Source: Burkholderiales bacterium (GTDB lineage: Bacteria; Pseudomonadota; Gammaproteobacteria; Burkholderiales; Burkholderiaceae_C). Taken from it: DNA of 57,022 nt. The first letter of the stretch is position 1. Each line of letters starts with the position of its first letter. The stretch spans positions 1 to 57,022 of the forward strand of contig JAGWLR010000007.1 in assembly GCA_028864885.1 (NCBI GenBank), read 5' to 3'. The position numbers and the translations under genes were made by a program. Shown here in pieces: positions 10,584 to 21,248 of this stretch. The notes beneath the pieces are model-generated. The model was not told the DNA's origin. It searched no databases and saw only the letters and a list, made by a program, of their open reading frames with translations.

Positions 10584-11327
10584 TCAGACTGCTCCTCGGG
10601 ACTCGCTCGGGTCCACATTCACTCCGCCAAAACGGCGTTCGCGGCGGGCGTACTCATGCAAGGCCTTGTCCAGCTCCGACGAGTCAAAATCCGGCCACAG
10701 GCAATCGGTGAAGTACAACTCTGCATAGGCACTTTGCCACAAAAGAAAATTCGACAAACGCACCTCTCCACCAGTCCGGATGAAAAGATCGGGGTCCGGC
10801 GCATAAGACATGGCCATGAAATCCGAGAGAACTTCCTCGGTCATCGCATCAGAACGCACCCCTGCATCAAGTGCCTTGCGGCAGGCCTGCACGATGTCCC
10901 AGCGCCCACCGTAATTGAAAGCCACCGTCAACACGAGACGAGAATTTTCTGCCGTTTGACGCTCGGCATCGGCCAGGGCCTGCCGGACCTTGTCGGACAC
11001 CTGTGCCACATCCCCCACCACTCGAATCCGGACACCGTCACTTCTCAGTTTGATGAGATGCTTGGACAAAGCCACGATGAGCAAACTCATCAGACCAGAC
11101 ACTTCTTCTTCTGGCCGCTTCCAGTTTTCTGATGAAAAGGCAAATACGGTCAAATAGGGAATCCCGCGATCTGAACAAGCCTTCACCACATTCACCAGGG
11201 AATCGACACCAGCCTTGTGCCCCACGCCACGGGGCATGAAACGCTTGGCAGCCCAGCGGCCATTGCCATCCATAACGATGGCTACATGGCGAGGAAGCGA
11301 TGACTCAGTAGGATCAGATGCGGTCAT
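10584..11327 (-). CDS. uppS: Undecaprenyl diphosphate synthase
   Basis: cis-prenyltransferase that extends farnesyl diphosphate with eight isopentenyl units to the C55 carrier lipid used for peptidoglycan and O-antigen. The 247-aa protein has the catalytic aspartate D20 in VAIVMDGNGRWA, the FAFSSENW segment and the C-terminal RTGGEVRLSNFLLWQ motif. ATG at 11327 was chosen because the family starts shortly before PRHVAIVMDG; upstream codons in frame are not conserved-looking. It is the first gene after a 103-base gap holding a perfect hairpin. Confidence 0.97.
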   Translation of the reverse strand: MTASDPTESSLPRHVAIVMDGNGRWAAKRFMPRGVGHKAGVDSLVNVVKACSDRGIPYLTVFAFSSENWKRPEEEVSGLMSLLIVALSKHLIKLRSDGVRIRVVGDVAQVSDKVRQALADAERQTAENSRLVLTVAFNYGGRWDIVQACRKALDAGVRSDAMTEEVLSDFMAMSYAPDPDLFIRTGGEVRLSNFLLWQSAYAELYFTDCLWPDFDSSELDKALHEYARRERRFGGVNVDPSESRGAV

Positions 11328-11378
11328 GTACTCAACGGCCCCACTGAAATGGGCCACAAGGTGATGGCTAAAACGACA

Positions 11379-11399
11379 CGAGGCGGTCGTACCGCCTCG
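11379..11399 (-). terminator. Hairpin between frr and uppS, possible weak terminator
   Basis: A perfect 9-base-pair stem (CGAGGCGGT / ACCGCCTCG) with a CGT triloop lies in the frr-uppS gap. On the minus-strand transcript a short TTTT run follows about 8 bases later, so it is not a canonical intrinsic terminator. It may attenuate read-through or stabilise the frr 3' end. Confidence 0.5.
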
Positions 11400-11430
11400 G
11401 ACTGCAGAGAAGTTTAAGACAAACAGCGAA

Positions 11431-11991
11431 TTAGACCGCCAGGATTTCGGTCTCTTTCGCCTGGACCAGCTTGTCGATTTCGGCAATCGTCTTGTCTGTC
11501 AACTTCTGGATCTCGTCCTGAGAACGGCGCTCATCATCTTCTGTGATCAGCTTGTCTTTCTGCAGCTTTTTGGCCTGCTCGTTGGCATCACGACGCAGAT
11601 TGCGCACGGCAACCTTGGCATCCTCGCCCGCGCCCTTGACGACTTTGGTCAGATCACGACGTCGCTCTTCCGTCAGCGGAGGCATGGGCACACGGATGAG
11701 ATCGCCTTGGGTCGAGGGGTTCAACCCCAGATCAGACTCACGAATGGCCTTCTCGATCTTGGCCCCCAAGCCTTTTTCCCAGGGCTGCACGCTGATGGTA
11801 CGGGCATCCAGCAGCGTCACATTCGCCACCTGGCTGATAGGCACCATCGAACCGTAATACTCAACCTGGACCTGATCCAGGATACCTGGGTGAGCACGAC
11901 CCGTGCGAATCTTGGCCAACTCGTTCTTGAACGAGTCAACCGACTTTTGCATCTTCTGTTCGACGTTTTTCTTGATGTCTGCAATGCTCAT
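11431..11991 (-). CDS. frr: Ribosome recycling factor
   Basis: RRF splits post-termination ribosomes together with EF-G. The 186-aa length is standard. The sequence begins [19 protein letters not shown] and includes the conserved [21 protein letters not shown] and [16 protein letters not shown] segments that form the tRNA-mimicking helical bundle and hinge. It lies 33 bases after pyrH in the usual rpsB-tsf-pyrH-frr order. Confidence 0.97.
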   Translation of the reverse strand: MSIADIKKNVEQKMQKSVDSFKNELAKIRTGRAHPGILDQVQVEYYGSMVPISQVANVTLLDARTISVQPWEKGLGAKIEKAIRESDLGLNPSTQGDLIRVPMPPLTEERRRDLTKVVKGAGEDAKVAVRNLRRDANEQAKKLQKDKLITEDDERRSQDEIQKLTDKTIAEIDKLVQAKETEILAV

Positions 11992-12024
11992 TTTCTGACT
12001 CCGAAATCCTAACGCTACCGCTGG

Positions 12025-12735
12025 TCAGACGTGAACCAGCGTGCCCTCATCCTCGCCCAACACTACGCGCTTCAACGCACCAGGCTTGAAGATGGAAAAC
12101 ACTTTCAATGGAAGATTCTGATCACGACACAAGGCGAACGCCGTGGCGTCCAGCACCTGCAGGTTCTTGATCAGCGCCTCGTCAAATGTGATCGAACTGT
12201 ATCGCGTCGCCGAAGGATCCTTTTTGGGATCGGCGGTGTACACGCCATCGACCTTGGTGGCCTTGAGCATCACCTCGGCACCGATTTCGGCGCCCCGCAA
12301 GGCTGCGGCAGTATCGGTGGTGAAGAACGGATTACCTGTACCGGCAGCGAAAACGACCACCTTGCCTTCTTCGAGATATTGCAGCGCTTTCGGACGAACG
12401 TACGGCTCAACGACCTGATCGATGCTGATCGCCGACATCACACGTGCCGTCATGCCTTCGTGACGCATGGTATCGGCCAGAGCCAGCGAATTCATCACGG
12501 TGGCGAGCATACCCATGTAATCGGCTGTAGCCCGATCCATCCCGACCGAACCTCCGGCGACGCCACGGAAAATATTGCCCCCGCCAATGACCACCGCCAC
12601 CTCGCAGCCCAAGTTGGTGACCTCCTGAATTTCCTTGACCATGCGCACGATGGTCGCTCGGTTGATGCCATAGGCATCATCGCCCATCAAGGCTTCACCG
12701 GAGAGCTTCAAGAGGATTCGCTTATAGGCGGGCAT
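12025..12735 (-). CDS. pyrH: UMP kinase
   Basis: Hexameric bacterial uridylate kinase of the amino-acid kinase family, making UDP from UMP for RNA, DNA and cell-envelope precursors. The 236-aa protein begins [16 protein letters not shown] and shows the glycine-rich [11 protein letters not shown], the [18 protein letters not shown] helix and the [13 protein letters not shown] and [13 protein letters not shown] nucleotide-binding segments. ATG at 12735 gives the typical N-terminus. It stands between tsf and frr, separated from tsf by tandem hairpins. Confidence 0.97.
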   Translation of the reverse strand: MPAYKRILLKLSGEALMGDDAYGINRATIVRMVKEIQEVTNLGCEVAVVIGGGNIFRGVAGGSVGMDRATADYMGMLATVMNSLALADTMRHEGMTARVMSAISIDQVVEPYVRPKALQYLEEGKVVVFAAGTGNPFFTTDTAAALRGAEIGAEVMLKATKVDGVYTADPKKDPSATRYSSITFDEALIKNLQVLDATAFALCRDQNLPLKVFSIFKPGALKRVVLGEDEGTLVHV

Positions 12736-12840
12736 GCAATCGTCCTTGTTCACTGATCTACAGCACAGACGGAAGGTTAACGCAAGTTGCCGCCTGGGCT
12801 TTGTTATGGATTCAAATTCGCCGAGACACTCTCGGCACAA

Positions 12841-12892
12841 TCCGCCTCACACCACGAGGCGGATAGCACAAGGGGGCTCCAGGCCCCCTTGT
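12841..12892 (-). terminator. Tandem hairpins between tsf and pyrH
   Basis: Two perfect stem-loops stand side by side: an 8-bp stem at 12841-12863 (TCCGCCTC / GAGGCGGA, 7-base loop) and a 10-bp stem at 12868-12892 (ACAAGGGGGC / GCCCCCTTGT, 5-base loop). Neither is followed by a T-run on the minus strand, so they are more likely attenuating or mRNA-stabilising structures than efficient terminators. Confidence 0.55.
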
Positions 12893-12904
12893 ACATGTCA
12901 GACC

Positions 12905-13801
12905 TTATTGGCCCTTCGCAGCGGCCATCGTGGCAGCCACTTCAGCAGCAAAGTCGTCCTGCTTCTTCTCAATGCCCTCGCCCACCACAAACATGGTGAA
13001 CGACTTGACTGTCGTACCAGCGGCCTTCAGATACTGCTCAACGGTTTGCTTGCCATCTGCAGCCTTCACAAACACCTGATTGAACAAAGACACTTCCTTC
13101 AGGTACTTCTGAATAGCGCCTTCGATCATCTTGGCAGCGATATCGGCAGGCTTGCCAGATTCGGCAGCTTTGGCGGTGGCAACACTGCGCTCAGTCTCGA
13201 TCAAAGCAGCCGGCACATCTTCGGACGACAAAGAAACAGGCTTCATCGCGGCAATGTGCATCGCCACATCTTTCGCGGCAACATCATCACCCTCGAACTC
13301 AACCAGCACACCAATGCGAGCACCGTGCAGGTAAGTCGCCAGCTTGCCGCCACCAGCGTAGCGCTTGAAGCGACGGATGGTCATGTTTTCGCCAATCTTG
13401 CCGATCAGGCCCTTGCGAACTTCTTCCACCGTGGGACCAAAGCCATCTTGAGACAAAGGCAACTCACCAATCGCAGCCACGTCTGCCGGATTGTTCTTGG
13501 CAATCAGTTCAGCAACCGACTTGGCGAAGGCCAGGAAGGACTCATTCTTCGAGACGAAATCGGTCTCGCAGTTGATTTCAACCAGCGCACCGGTTGCACC
13601 GTCAACCGCAGAAGACACCACGCCTTCGGCTGTCACGCGAGAGGCGGCCTTCGAGGCCTTGCTACCCAGCTTCACACGCAGGATTTCTTCTGCCTTGGCC
13701 ATGTCGCCATCGGCTTCGGTCAGAGCTTTCTTGCACTCCATCATGGGAGCATCAGTCTTGGCGCGCAGGTCGGCAACCATGCTGGCGGTAATAGCAGCCA
13801 T
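12905..13801 (-). CDS. tsf: Translation elongation factor Ts
   Basis: Guanine nucleotide exchange factor for EF-Tu. The 298-aa protein starts with the UBA-like [19 protein letters not shown], followed by [13 protein letters not shown] and the exchange motif [12 protein letters not shown] at 13801 is preferred over the ATG at 13807 because GGAG lies 7 bases upstream of the former and abuts the latter. It follows rpsB across a strong intrinsic terminator-like hairpin, so tsf expression probably depends on partial read-through. Confidence 0.97.
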   Translation of the reverse strand: MAAITASMVADLRAKTDAPMMECKKALTEADGDMAKAEEILRVKLGSKASKAASRVTAEGVVSSAVDGATGALVEINCETDFVSKNESFLAFAKSVAELIAKNNPADVAAIGELPLSQDGFGPTVEEVRKGLIGKIGENMTIRRFKRYAGGGKLATYLHGARIGVLVEFEGDDVAAKDVAMHIAAMKPVSLSSEDVPAALIETERSVATAKAAESGKPADIAAKMIEGAIQKYLKEVSLFNQVFVKAADGKQTVEQYLKAAGTTVKSFTMFVVGEGIEKKQDDFAAEVAATMAAAKGQ

Positions 13802-13858
13802 TTGCATTCTCCGTTTGATTCAGTGACAGCGTCATCACGCTGCCATATAAAAATTGTC

Positions 13859-13890
13859 TGAAAAAAAGGGGCTGAAAACAGCCCCCTTCA
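13859..13890 (-). terminator. Intrinsic terminator or attenuator between rpsB and tsf
   Basis: On the minus strand the sequence forms GGGGCTG-TTTT-CAGCCCC immediately followed by seven T residues, a textbook rho-independent terminator located just past the rpsB stop. Since tsf lies downstream with no obvious promoter of its own, it probably acts as a partial terminator setting the S2 to EF-Ts ratio. Confidence 0.8.
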
Positions 13891-13907
13891 TGCCAGATCA
13901 AGGCAGA

Positions 13908-14654
13908 TCAGGCGGCGTCGTTCACTTCGACGAACTCGTCTTCAGTGGCGGCAGCGGCTTGCACCACTTCGTTCACAGCATTGGCCTTGCCTTCCAGGAT
14001 GGCATCAGCCACAGCCTTGGCATACAGGGCAACAGCCTTCGAAGAGTCGTCGTTACCAGGGATCACGTAATCGATGCCTTCAGGCGAGTGGTTGGTATCA
14101 ACCACGCCGATCACGGGAATGCCCAGCTTTTTGGCTTCCGCGATGGCGATCTTGTGGTAGCCCACGTCGATCACAAACAGTGCATCCGGCAGCGTGTTCA
14201 TGTCCTGAATCCCACCGATGTCTTTTTCCAGCTTGGCCAACTCGCGTTGGAACAACAAGCCTTCTTTCTTGCTCAGTTGATCCAAGCCAGCTTCGGTTTG
14301 AGCTTGCATGTCCTTCAACTTCTTCAACGAACCCTTGACGGTCTTGAAGTTAGTCAACATGCCACCCAGCCAACGCTGGTCGACGTACGGAACGCCAGCA
14401 CGCTGCGCTTCGGAAGCGATCACCTCACGCGATTGACGCTTGGTGCCGATCATCATCACGTTGCCACGACGGGCCGACAGTTGCTTGATGAACTTCAGGG
14501 CCTCTTCAAACGCAGGTTGCGTCTTTTCGAGGTTGATGATGTGAATCTTGTTGCGATGGCCGAAGATATACGGGGCCATCTTGGGGTTCCAGAAGCGAGT
14601 TTGGTGACCGAAATGGACACCTGCTTCCAGCATTTCACGCATGGACACAGACAT
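13908..14654 (-). CDS. rpsB: 30S ribosomal protein S2
   Basis: Small-subunit protein needed late in 30S assembly, binding near the neck and S1. The 248-aa length fits the bacterial family. [22 protein letters not shown] is the conserved N-terminal region, followed by the coiled-coil segment around KKLKDMQAQ and the [12 protein letters not shown] and [24 protein letters not shown] signatures. First gene of the rpsB-tsf-pyrH-frr cluster, with a promoter-like element about 130 bases upstream. Confidence 0.98.
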   Translation of the reverse strand: MSVSMREMLEAGVHFGHQTRFWNPKMAPYIFGHRNKIHIINLEKTQPAFEEALKFIKQLSARRGNVMMIGTKRQSREVIASEAQRAGVPYVDQRWLGGMLTNFKTVKGSLKKLKDMQAQTEAGLDQLSKKEGLLFQRELAKLEKDIGGIQDMNTLPDALFVIDVGYHKIAIAEAKKLGIPVIGVVDTNHSPEGIDYVIPGNDDSSKAVALYAKAVADAILEGKANAVNEVVQAAAATEDEFVEVNDAA

Positions 14655-14755
14655 TGAGTGCTCCAGAGGTTGGGTCTAGAAACCGGCAGCGATCTCATCA
14701 CGCAGACACTGCAGATGAAACACCTTGGATTGCCAGTTTCGCGGCTAAAAATCTC

Positions 14756-14791
14756 CCCGAACCATTTCGGGAAAACTCTTGGATTCTAGCA
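14756..14791 (-). promoter_or_regulatory. rpsB promoter (extended -10) and leader hairpin
   Basis: On the minus strand TGC-TAGAAT (14791-14783) is a good extended -10 element; no clear -35 is seen. Shortly downstream, CCCGAA-ATGG-TTCGGG (14771-14756) forms a 6-bp stem followed by GAGATTTTT, which could attenuate or serve as an autoregulatory leader for S2. Autoregulation of rpsB by S2 is established in enterobacteria; for this leader it is inference. Confidence 0.5.
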
Positions 14792-14808
14792 TAAAAAATA
14801 CCCAGCCG

Positions 14809-17115
14809 TCATCCACGCCCACGGGCTGCCTTTTTCCCCGCTGGCCGGCGGCCATTCGTAGCCGCTCCGCCAGGCGCGCGGCGCGCTCCATCAGCCCCCC
14901 CTTCGCGCCCGCACTTCGCCGCCTCTTTGGCCGCTCGCTTGGCTCCCCGGTCTTTGACCTGAACCTCCGTCAGCTCATCGGCGGCACCAGATCCACCACG
15001 ACGGACTCGAGCCCCCGAGGAGAACGGCTGCTCGGCCGACTCTCTCACTAACCTGAAATCGATTTTCCGGGTATCAAGATCCACTCGACTGACCTGCACC
15101 CTGACTCGCGCTCCAACGGCATAACGAACCCCTGTTCGCTCTCCGCGCAACTCCTGGCGCGCTTCGTCAAATTTGAAATACTCTCCGCCCAACTCAGTGA
15201 TGTGGATCAGCCCTTCAACGAACAAGCCGTCGAGCAGGACAAAAAGTCCGAAACTCGTCACGGCACTCACGGTACCGCCATACTCATCACCGAGGCGCTC
15301 GCGCATGAACATGCACTTGAGCCAAGCCTCCACGTCCCTGGAAGCCTCGTCGGCCCGACGTTCATTCGCGCTGCAATGAATGCCCACGGTTTCCCAAGCC
15401 GCAGCCTCTTCAGCAGACATTTTCACCTTCACGGAAGGCTTCGGCGCCTTGGGCAGACCTTTTACCCCCGAGGCCCCAGCACGCTTCTTGAAGTTCCCCA
15501 CCGAAGACTGAACGGGCGGCAGCTTCAACCCGTATCGACCAGAACCTAGCAGCGCCTTGATGACACGATGCACCAGCAAATCCGGGTAACGCCGAATCGG
15601 GCTGGTGAAGTGGGTGTAGGCTTCGTAAGCGAGCCCAAAATGGCCGCTGTTGATCGGCGTGTAAATCGCTTGCTGCATCGAGCGCAACAACATGGTGTGA
15701 ACCTGCGTTGAATCAGGGCGATCTTTGGTTGCCTCGGCGATGGCCTGGAACTCGCCTGGCGTCGGATCGTCACTCAGACTCAAACCCAGCCCCAGTGCTT
15801 TCAGGTAATTCTTGAGCAGCACCTTCTTTTCTGGCGTGGGCCCCTCGTGCACGCGGTAAAGCGCTGGGTGGCGGGCCCGCTCAATGAAGTCGGCCGAGCA
15901 CACGTTGGCTGCCAACATGGCCTCTTCAATCAGTCGATGGGCTTCAGTTCGGACGCGAGGAACGATCTTTGAGATGCGCCCGTTGTCGTCGCAAATGATC
16001 TGGGTTTCCGTTGTGTCGAAATCAACTGCCCCACGCCCGCCACGCGCCTTCAGCAGCACACGATAGACCTCATGCAGATGCAGCAGATGAGGAACCAACT
16101 CCCCTCGACGCTGCGCCTCCGGTCCTTTGGTGTTACCCAATATGGCCGCGACTTCGTTGTATGTGAAGCGCGCATGAGAGCAAATGACAGCCGGATAGAA
16201 CTGATAAGCGTGAATCTGCCCCTCAGCGTTGATCAGCATGTCGCAAACCATCGAAAGACGGTCCACTTCGGGGTTCAAGGAACACAAGCCATTTGACAGC
16301 TTTTCCGGCAGCATCGGGATGACTCGCCGAGGAAAGTAGACTGACGTGGCGCGCTCATACGCATCCCTGTCCAAGGGCTCATCAGGCTTCACATAGTGGC
16401 TGACATCAGCAATGGCCACAAGCAACCGCCACCCATTGGGCGCCTTGGACCGACCGATCTTCACCGGCTCACAGTAAACCGCGTCGTCAAAATCGCGCGC
16501 GTCTTCGCCGTCGATGGTGACCAAAGGCACGTCTGTGAGGTCAATGCGATTTTTGCGATCCGCCGGTCGAATTTTTTCTGGCAACTTTGCAGCTTGCGCC
16601 AACACATCATCATGAAATTGATGCGGCACTTCGTACTTGCGAACCGCAATTTCAATCTCCATGCCTGGGTCGTCGATTCCACCGAGCACTTCAACCACAC
16701 GCCCAACCGGCTGCGCAACCAAGGACGGCGACTCGGTCAACTCAACGGAAACGACTTGACCTGGCTCTGCCTTGCCCGTGGCTTTGGCAGGGATCAGGAT
16801 GTCTCGTCCATAACGTCGGTCTTCTGGCGCGACCAGCCACACACCACCCTCATGGAGAAGGCGACCAATGATGGGCACCTTGCGCCGCTCCAGGATTTCC
16901 AGAACCTGCCCTTCAGGTCTCCCCTTTCTGTCAAACCTGACCACTCGAACTCGCACACGGTCGCGATGCATCACTGAGCGCATCTCTTGGGGCGCCAGAT
17001 AGACGCTGATACCCTCTTCGTCAGCCAGAACAAACCCATGCCCGTCTCGATGGCCTTGGACCTGGCCAACGATTTCGCTCATCAGATTCACAGAAAATTG
17101 CTTGGTACTTGTCAT
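14809..17115 (-). CDS. rnr: Ribonuclease R
   Basis: Processive 3'-5' exoribonuclease that degrades structured RNA and takes part in RNA quality control. The 768-aa protein has N-terminal cold-shock-like domains (GQVQGHRDGHGFV), the RNB catalytic domain with the metal-binding acidic cluster in DGEDARDFDDAVY near residue 205, TSPIRRYPDLLVHR near 520, and a C-terminal S1 domain (YGGTVSAVTSFGLFVLLD). A basic, Gly/Ala/Arg-rich tail of about 60 residues ends the protein, as is common for RNase R. ATG at 17115 is used; an ATG 11 codons later is also possible. No strong Shine-Dalgarno is seen for either. Confidence 0.95.
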   Translation of the reverse strand: MTSTKQFSVNLMSEIVGQVQGHRDGHGFVLADEEGISVYLAPQEMRSVMHRDRVRVRVVRFDRKGRPEGQVLEILERRKVPIIGRLLHEGGVWLVAPEDRRYGRDILIPAKATGKAEPGQVVSVELTESPSLVAQPVGRVVEVLGGIDDPGMEIEIAVRKYEVPHQFHDDVLAQAAKLPEKIRPADRKNRIDLTDVPLVTIDGEDARDFDDAVYCEPVKIGRSKAPNGWRLLVAIADVSHYVKPDEPLDRDAYERATSVYFPRRVIPMLPEKLSNGLCSLNPEVDRLSMVCDMLINAEGQIHAYQFYPAVICSHARFTYNEVAAILGNTKGPEAQRRGELVPHLLHLHEVYRVLLKARGGRGAVDFDTTETQIICDDNGRISKIVPRVRTEAHRLIEEAMLAANVCSADFIERARHPALYRVHEGPTPEKKVLLKNYLKALGLGLSLSDDPTPGEFQAIAEATKDRPDSTQVHTMLLRSMQQAIYTPINSGHFGLAYEAYTHFTSPIRRYPDLLVHRVIKALLGSGRYGLKLPPVQSSVGNFKKRAGASGVKGLPKAPKPSVKVKMSAEEAAAWETVGIHCSANERRADEASRDVEAWLKCMFMRERLGDEYGGTVSAVTSFGLFVLLDGLFVEGLIHITELGGEYFKFDEARQELRGERTGVRYAVGARVRVQVSRVDLDTRKIDFRLVRESAEQPFSSGARVRRGGSGAADELTEVQVKDRGAKRAAKEAAKCGREGGADGARRAPGGAATNGRRPAGKKAARGRG

Positions 17116-17205
17116 GGGCTTTATTTTGATGCTAGAATTTCGTTCTTCGTTGCTTTGAGGCGATTAACCCAAAAATTAATCGCACGCAGAACGGAAACAG
17201 TACCT

Positions 17206-17290
<85 letters not shown>

Positions 17291-17295
17291 GATTC

Positions 17296-17327
17296 AAGCC
17301 GCATGACAAAGTCATGCGGCTTTTTTC
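17296..17327 (+). terminator. Intrinsic terminator after tRNA-Leu copy 1
   Basis: Twelve-base stem AAGCCGCATGAC / GTCATGCGGCTT with an AAA loop, running into a T-rich tract, 5 bases after the tRNA end. A textbook rho-independent terminator that separates this copy from the second. Confidence 0.92.
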
Positions 17328-17556
17328 TTTTGGTCGACCACGCATGCTGGCCATGCACAGGCGATGAATCGGTTCTGTTTCCGTTGCGGGGCGCACGTTC
17401 GAGGAGCAGTCAAGTCTTCTTATCGGCAATACAGGCAGCGTAACGCAACACCACAGCGAATCACACGCAAGGTTGCTGCCCCACACGCGAAAGCTGACGC
17501 AAGCGCGCCACGAGAGACAGTAGGATCCAAGCAAGCCACGAGCACACGTTAAAATA
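17328..17556. other. Spacer between the two tRNA-Leu genes, no gene seen
   Basis: This is the bulk of the only stretch over 300 bases without a gene on either strand. I see no ORF with a plausible family signature, no repeat and no further tRNA. Reading frames across it encode only a tRNA-antisense artefact. Confidence 0.6.
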
Positions 17557-17557
17557 G

Positions 17558-17566
17558 TGCTATACT
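17558..17566 (+). promoter_or_regulatory. Extended -10 promoter for tRNA-Leu copy 2
   Basis: TGC-TATACT matches an extended sigma-70 -10 element and stands 35 bases before the mature 5' end of the tRNA. No good -35 is visible, which fits an extended -10 promoter. It indicates that the second copy is transcribed independently of the first. Confidence 0.55.
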
Positions 17567-17601
17567 GCTAGCTTCAGCAGATTACTGCTAAATAAGTACC
17601 T

Positions 17602-17686
<85 letters not shown>

Positions 17687-17690
17687 ATCA

Positions 17691-17721
17691 AAAAGCCGAC
17701 GCCATCGCGTCGGCTTTTTTC
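17691..17721 (+). terminator. Intrinsic terminator after tRNA-Leu copy 2
   Basis: Stem AAAAGCCGACGC / GCGTCGGCTTTT with a CATC loop, followed by more T residues, starting 5 bases after the tRNA. Its sequence differs from the terminator of copy 1. Confidence 0.92.
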
Positions 17722-17741
17722 TTTTTCACCTCAAATCAACT

Positions 17742-17766
17742 CAAAAAAAGGGCCCCTCAGGGCCCT
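17742..17766 (-). terminator. Intrinsic terminator after the purine phosphoribosyltransferase gene
   Basis: On the minus strand AGGGCCC-TGAG-GGGCCCT is followed by a run of T residues. It closes the hisZ-purA-phosphoribosyltransferase unit and faces the tRNA terminator from the other side, keeping convergent transcripts apart. Confidence 0.85.
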
Positions 17767-17772
17767 GCGCAG

Positions 17773-18297
17773 TCAGTTCTGTTGATGCCGCTTGAGCACG
17801 ACCTCGGGCCGCATGGAGTCATACTCCTCAAACGGCTGATGAATCCACGGGCTCGTTGGCAATGTTTCAACAAAATAGTCGGGCGTGTAGGTGGAAACGC
17901 CCTTCACCCAGATCACAGCCGACCGCAATTCGGCAATAGCTGGCATGCTGCGCAACCGATCCACGACAGCGCGCAGAGTCACTCCCGAATCTGCCAGATC
18001 ATCCACCAGCAAAACCCGCCCAGCCAATTCTCCTTTGGGCATGGTGATGTACTTGGCCATGTCCAGACGACCTTGCAGCGTGCCGCCCTCATCCCGATAA
18101 GAACTGGTGGACATGATGCCCAGCGGACGATCAAAAATGCGCGACAGAACATCGCCTGGCCGCATACCACCACGAGCCAGACACAAGATCTGATCGAACT
18201 CCCAACCCGATTCGTACACCTTCAGAGCCAAACGCTCGATCAAATGGTGATACTCATCCCAAGAAACATAGAGATGCTTGCCGTCATCTGTCAGCAT
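17773..18297 (-). CDS. Phosphoribosyltransferase, hypoxanthine/xanthine-guanine type
   Basis: Type I phosphoribosyltransferase of 174 aa, likely salvaging a purine base with PRPP to a nucleoside monophosphate. The PRPP-binding loop is RVLLVDDLADSGVTL near residue 98, with LCLARGGMRPG upstream. ATG at 18297 is supported by GGAAGGA about 7 bases upstream. It follows purA by 48 bases, consistent with a purine role. The precise base specificity (guanine, xanthine or hypoxanthine) cannot be read from the sequence; annotation as Gpt or Hpt would be a guess. Confidence 0.88.
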   Translation of the reverse strand: MLTDDGKHLYVSWDEYHHLIERLALKVYESGWEFDQILCLARGGMRPGDVLSRIFDRPLGIMSTSSYRDEGGTLQGRLDMAKYITMPKGELAGRVLLVDDLADSGVTLRAVVDRLRSMPAIAELRSAVIWVKGVSTYTPDYFVETLPTSPWIHQPFEEYDSMRPEVVLKRHQQN

Positions 18298-18345
18298 GAA
18301 CGATCCTTCCTTACTACCAGTGTATCGATTCAACACAGCAGGCGA

Positions 18346-19743
<1,398 letters not shown>

Positions 19744-20928
19744 TCAAAGCGGACGCACCACCCACTGTCCATCGATGAGCAACAGCTCACGGTCGCAATC
19801 AAATTCCTGAACTTCGTGCTCGTGTCCCGGCAACACGCACACCACCGTGTGCCCTTGTTGACGCAAACCCCGCACGGCTTGACGCAATGCGGGATCTTCG
19901 GCCCAGGGGGCACGCACCGCAGAGCGCATTGGCGTGGTCTGATTGCCCGACATCCACTCGGCAATCACTTTCAAATCGAGGCTAAAGCCAACGGCAGGAC
20001 GGCGACGGCCAAACACCGCCCCCACCTCATCGTATCGCCCGCCCTTCAGAAGTGCATCGGCATGACCCGTGCCGTAAACGGCGAAACGGGCACCACTGTA
20101 GTAAGCATAGCCACTGAGATCGCTCAGATCGAAGCCCACGCGCACATCAGGAAAGACCTGGCGCAACCTGTTGGCCAACGCACCGAGATCTGCCAACGCA
20201 GCGTCGACCAGAGCATGGTTGGGCAGCACGGCACGGGCTTGCTCCAGCACAGACTCATCGCCATACAAGCGGGTCAGCTGGATCAGGGCTCGGCCGACGG
20301 AATCACCCCATGGTTGCGCCAGTTCAAGCAGCGTCCCGGCGTCTTTGGCGGCCAGCGCGGTGAGCAGCTGATCCCGTTGTGGGGCGGAAAGTTTGGCATC
20401 GACGCCCAAGCCGCTGAGCACCCCATCGACGAGACGTACATCCGCCAAGTCCAGAACCAGACCAGTCACGCCAATGGCTTTGAGACCTTCCAGCGCGAGT
20501 TCTTGAACTTCGAGATCGGCCTCGAGACCGACATGGCCATAGATTTCAGCGCCAAACTGCAACGGCTCGCGTGAAGCATGCGGGCTGGCGGGGCGCGTGT
20601 GCAAAACTGGCCCGCAGTAGCAAAGACGGGTGACCGAGACACGATTGAGCAGGTGGGCGTCGATCCGTGCCACCTGGGGTGTCGTGTCAGCACGCACACC
20701 CAAGGTACGGCCACTCAACTGATCGACCAGCTTGAAAGTTTTCAGGTCAAGCGCGTGCCCAGTACCGGAAAGCAAAGATTCCAGGTGCTCGAGCATCGGA
20801 GGCATCACGAGCTCATAGCCATAACTGCGCGCAACATCCAGCCAGACGCGGCGCAATTCTTCAATACGTCGTGCCTGCGCAGGCAAAACGTCAGCAATGT
20901 GCTCTGGCAACAGCCAAGCAGACGACAT
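19744..20928 (-). CDS. hisZ: ATP phosphoribosyltransferase regulatory subunit HisZ
   Basis: Paralogue of histidyl-tRNA synthetase that lacks tRNA charging and forms a complex with the short form of HisG, giving histidine-sensitive ATP phosphoribosyltransferase. The 394-aa protein keeps the class II synthetase-like core ([47 protein letters not shown]) but departs from the HisS active-site pattern. The true HisS is encoded at 28235-29539, so both paralogues are in this window. ATG at 20928 is used. No hisG or other his gene is nearby. Confidence 0.93.
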   Translation of the reverse strand: MSSAWLLPEHIADVLPAQARRIEELRRVWLDVARSYGYELVMPPMLEHLESLLSGTGHALDLKTFKLVDQLSGRTLGVRADTTPQVARIDAHLLNRVSVTRLCYCGPVLHTRPASPHASREPLQFGAEIYGHVGLEADLEVQELALEGLKAIGVTGLVLDLADVRLVDGVLSGLGVDAKLSAPQRDQLLTALAAKDAGTLLELAQPWGDSVGRALIQLTRLYGDESVLEQARAVLPNHALVDAALADLGALANRLRQVFPDVRVGFDLSDLSGYAYYSGARFAVYGTGHADALLKGGRYDEVGAVFGRRRPAVGFSLDLKVIAEWMSGNQTTPMRSAVRAPWAEDPALRQAVRGLRQQGHTVVCVLPGHEHEVQEFDCDRELLLIDGQWVVRPL

Positions 20929-21022
20929 AGGAAATCGGGAGGGGGTTAAAAACGGGATTCTACCGGTGTCCGCCGAAGTTGGGCGACCGAAGTTGCAACA
21001 TCCCACTCAAAATGGTCTTCAG

Positions 21023-21214
21023 TCACTGAAAAAACCAGATGATGAGGAGGCCCACGACCATGCCGAACAAGCCGCCCAGACGGATCTGCTCGTCAGAGAG
21101 TTGAAGCAATTGCTCGAAAACGCGACGCCAACCAGCGGGATTCACCGCCGGCAGTAGCCCCTCAATCACCAAGACCAGCCCACAAGCCAGCCACAAAACA
21201 TCGGACGAGTTCAT
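21023..21214 (-). CDS. Small membrane protein, DUF2065 (YjeT-like)
   Basis: A 63-aa protein with two hydrophobic segments (WLACGLVLVIEGLLPAV and LGGLFGMVVGLLIIWFF) separated by a short polar loop, fitting the DUF2065 inner-membrane family. In proteobacteria this small gene regularly follows hflC, as it does here, which suggests a link with the HflKC complex, but no biochemical role is established to my knowledge. Confidence 0.85.
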   Translation of the reverse strand: MNSSDVLWLACGLVLVIEGLLPAVNPAGWRRVFEQLLQLSDEQIRLGGLFGMVVGLLIIWFFQ

Positions 21215-21248
21215 CTCCCCCCCATGAGATCACCCTCGCCACCGTGAC

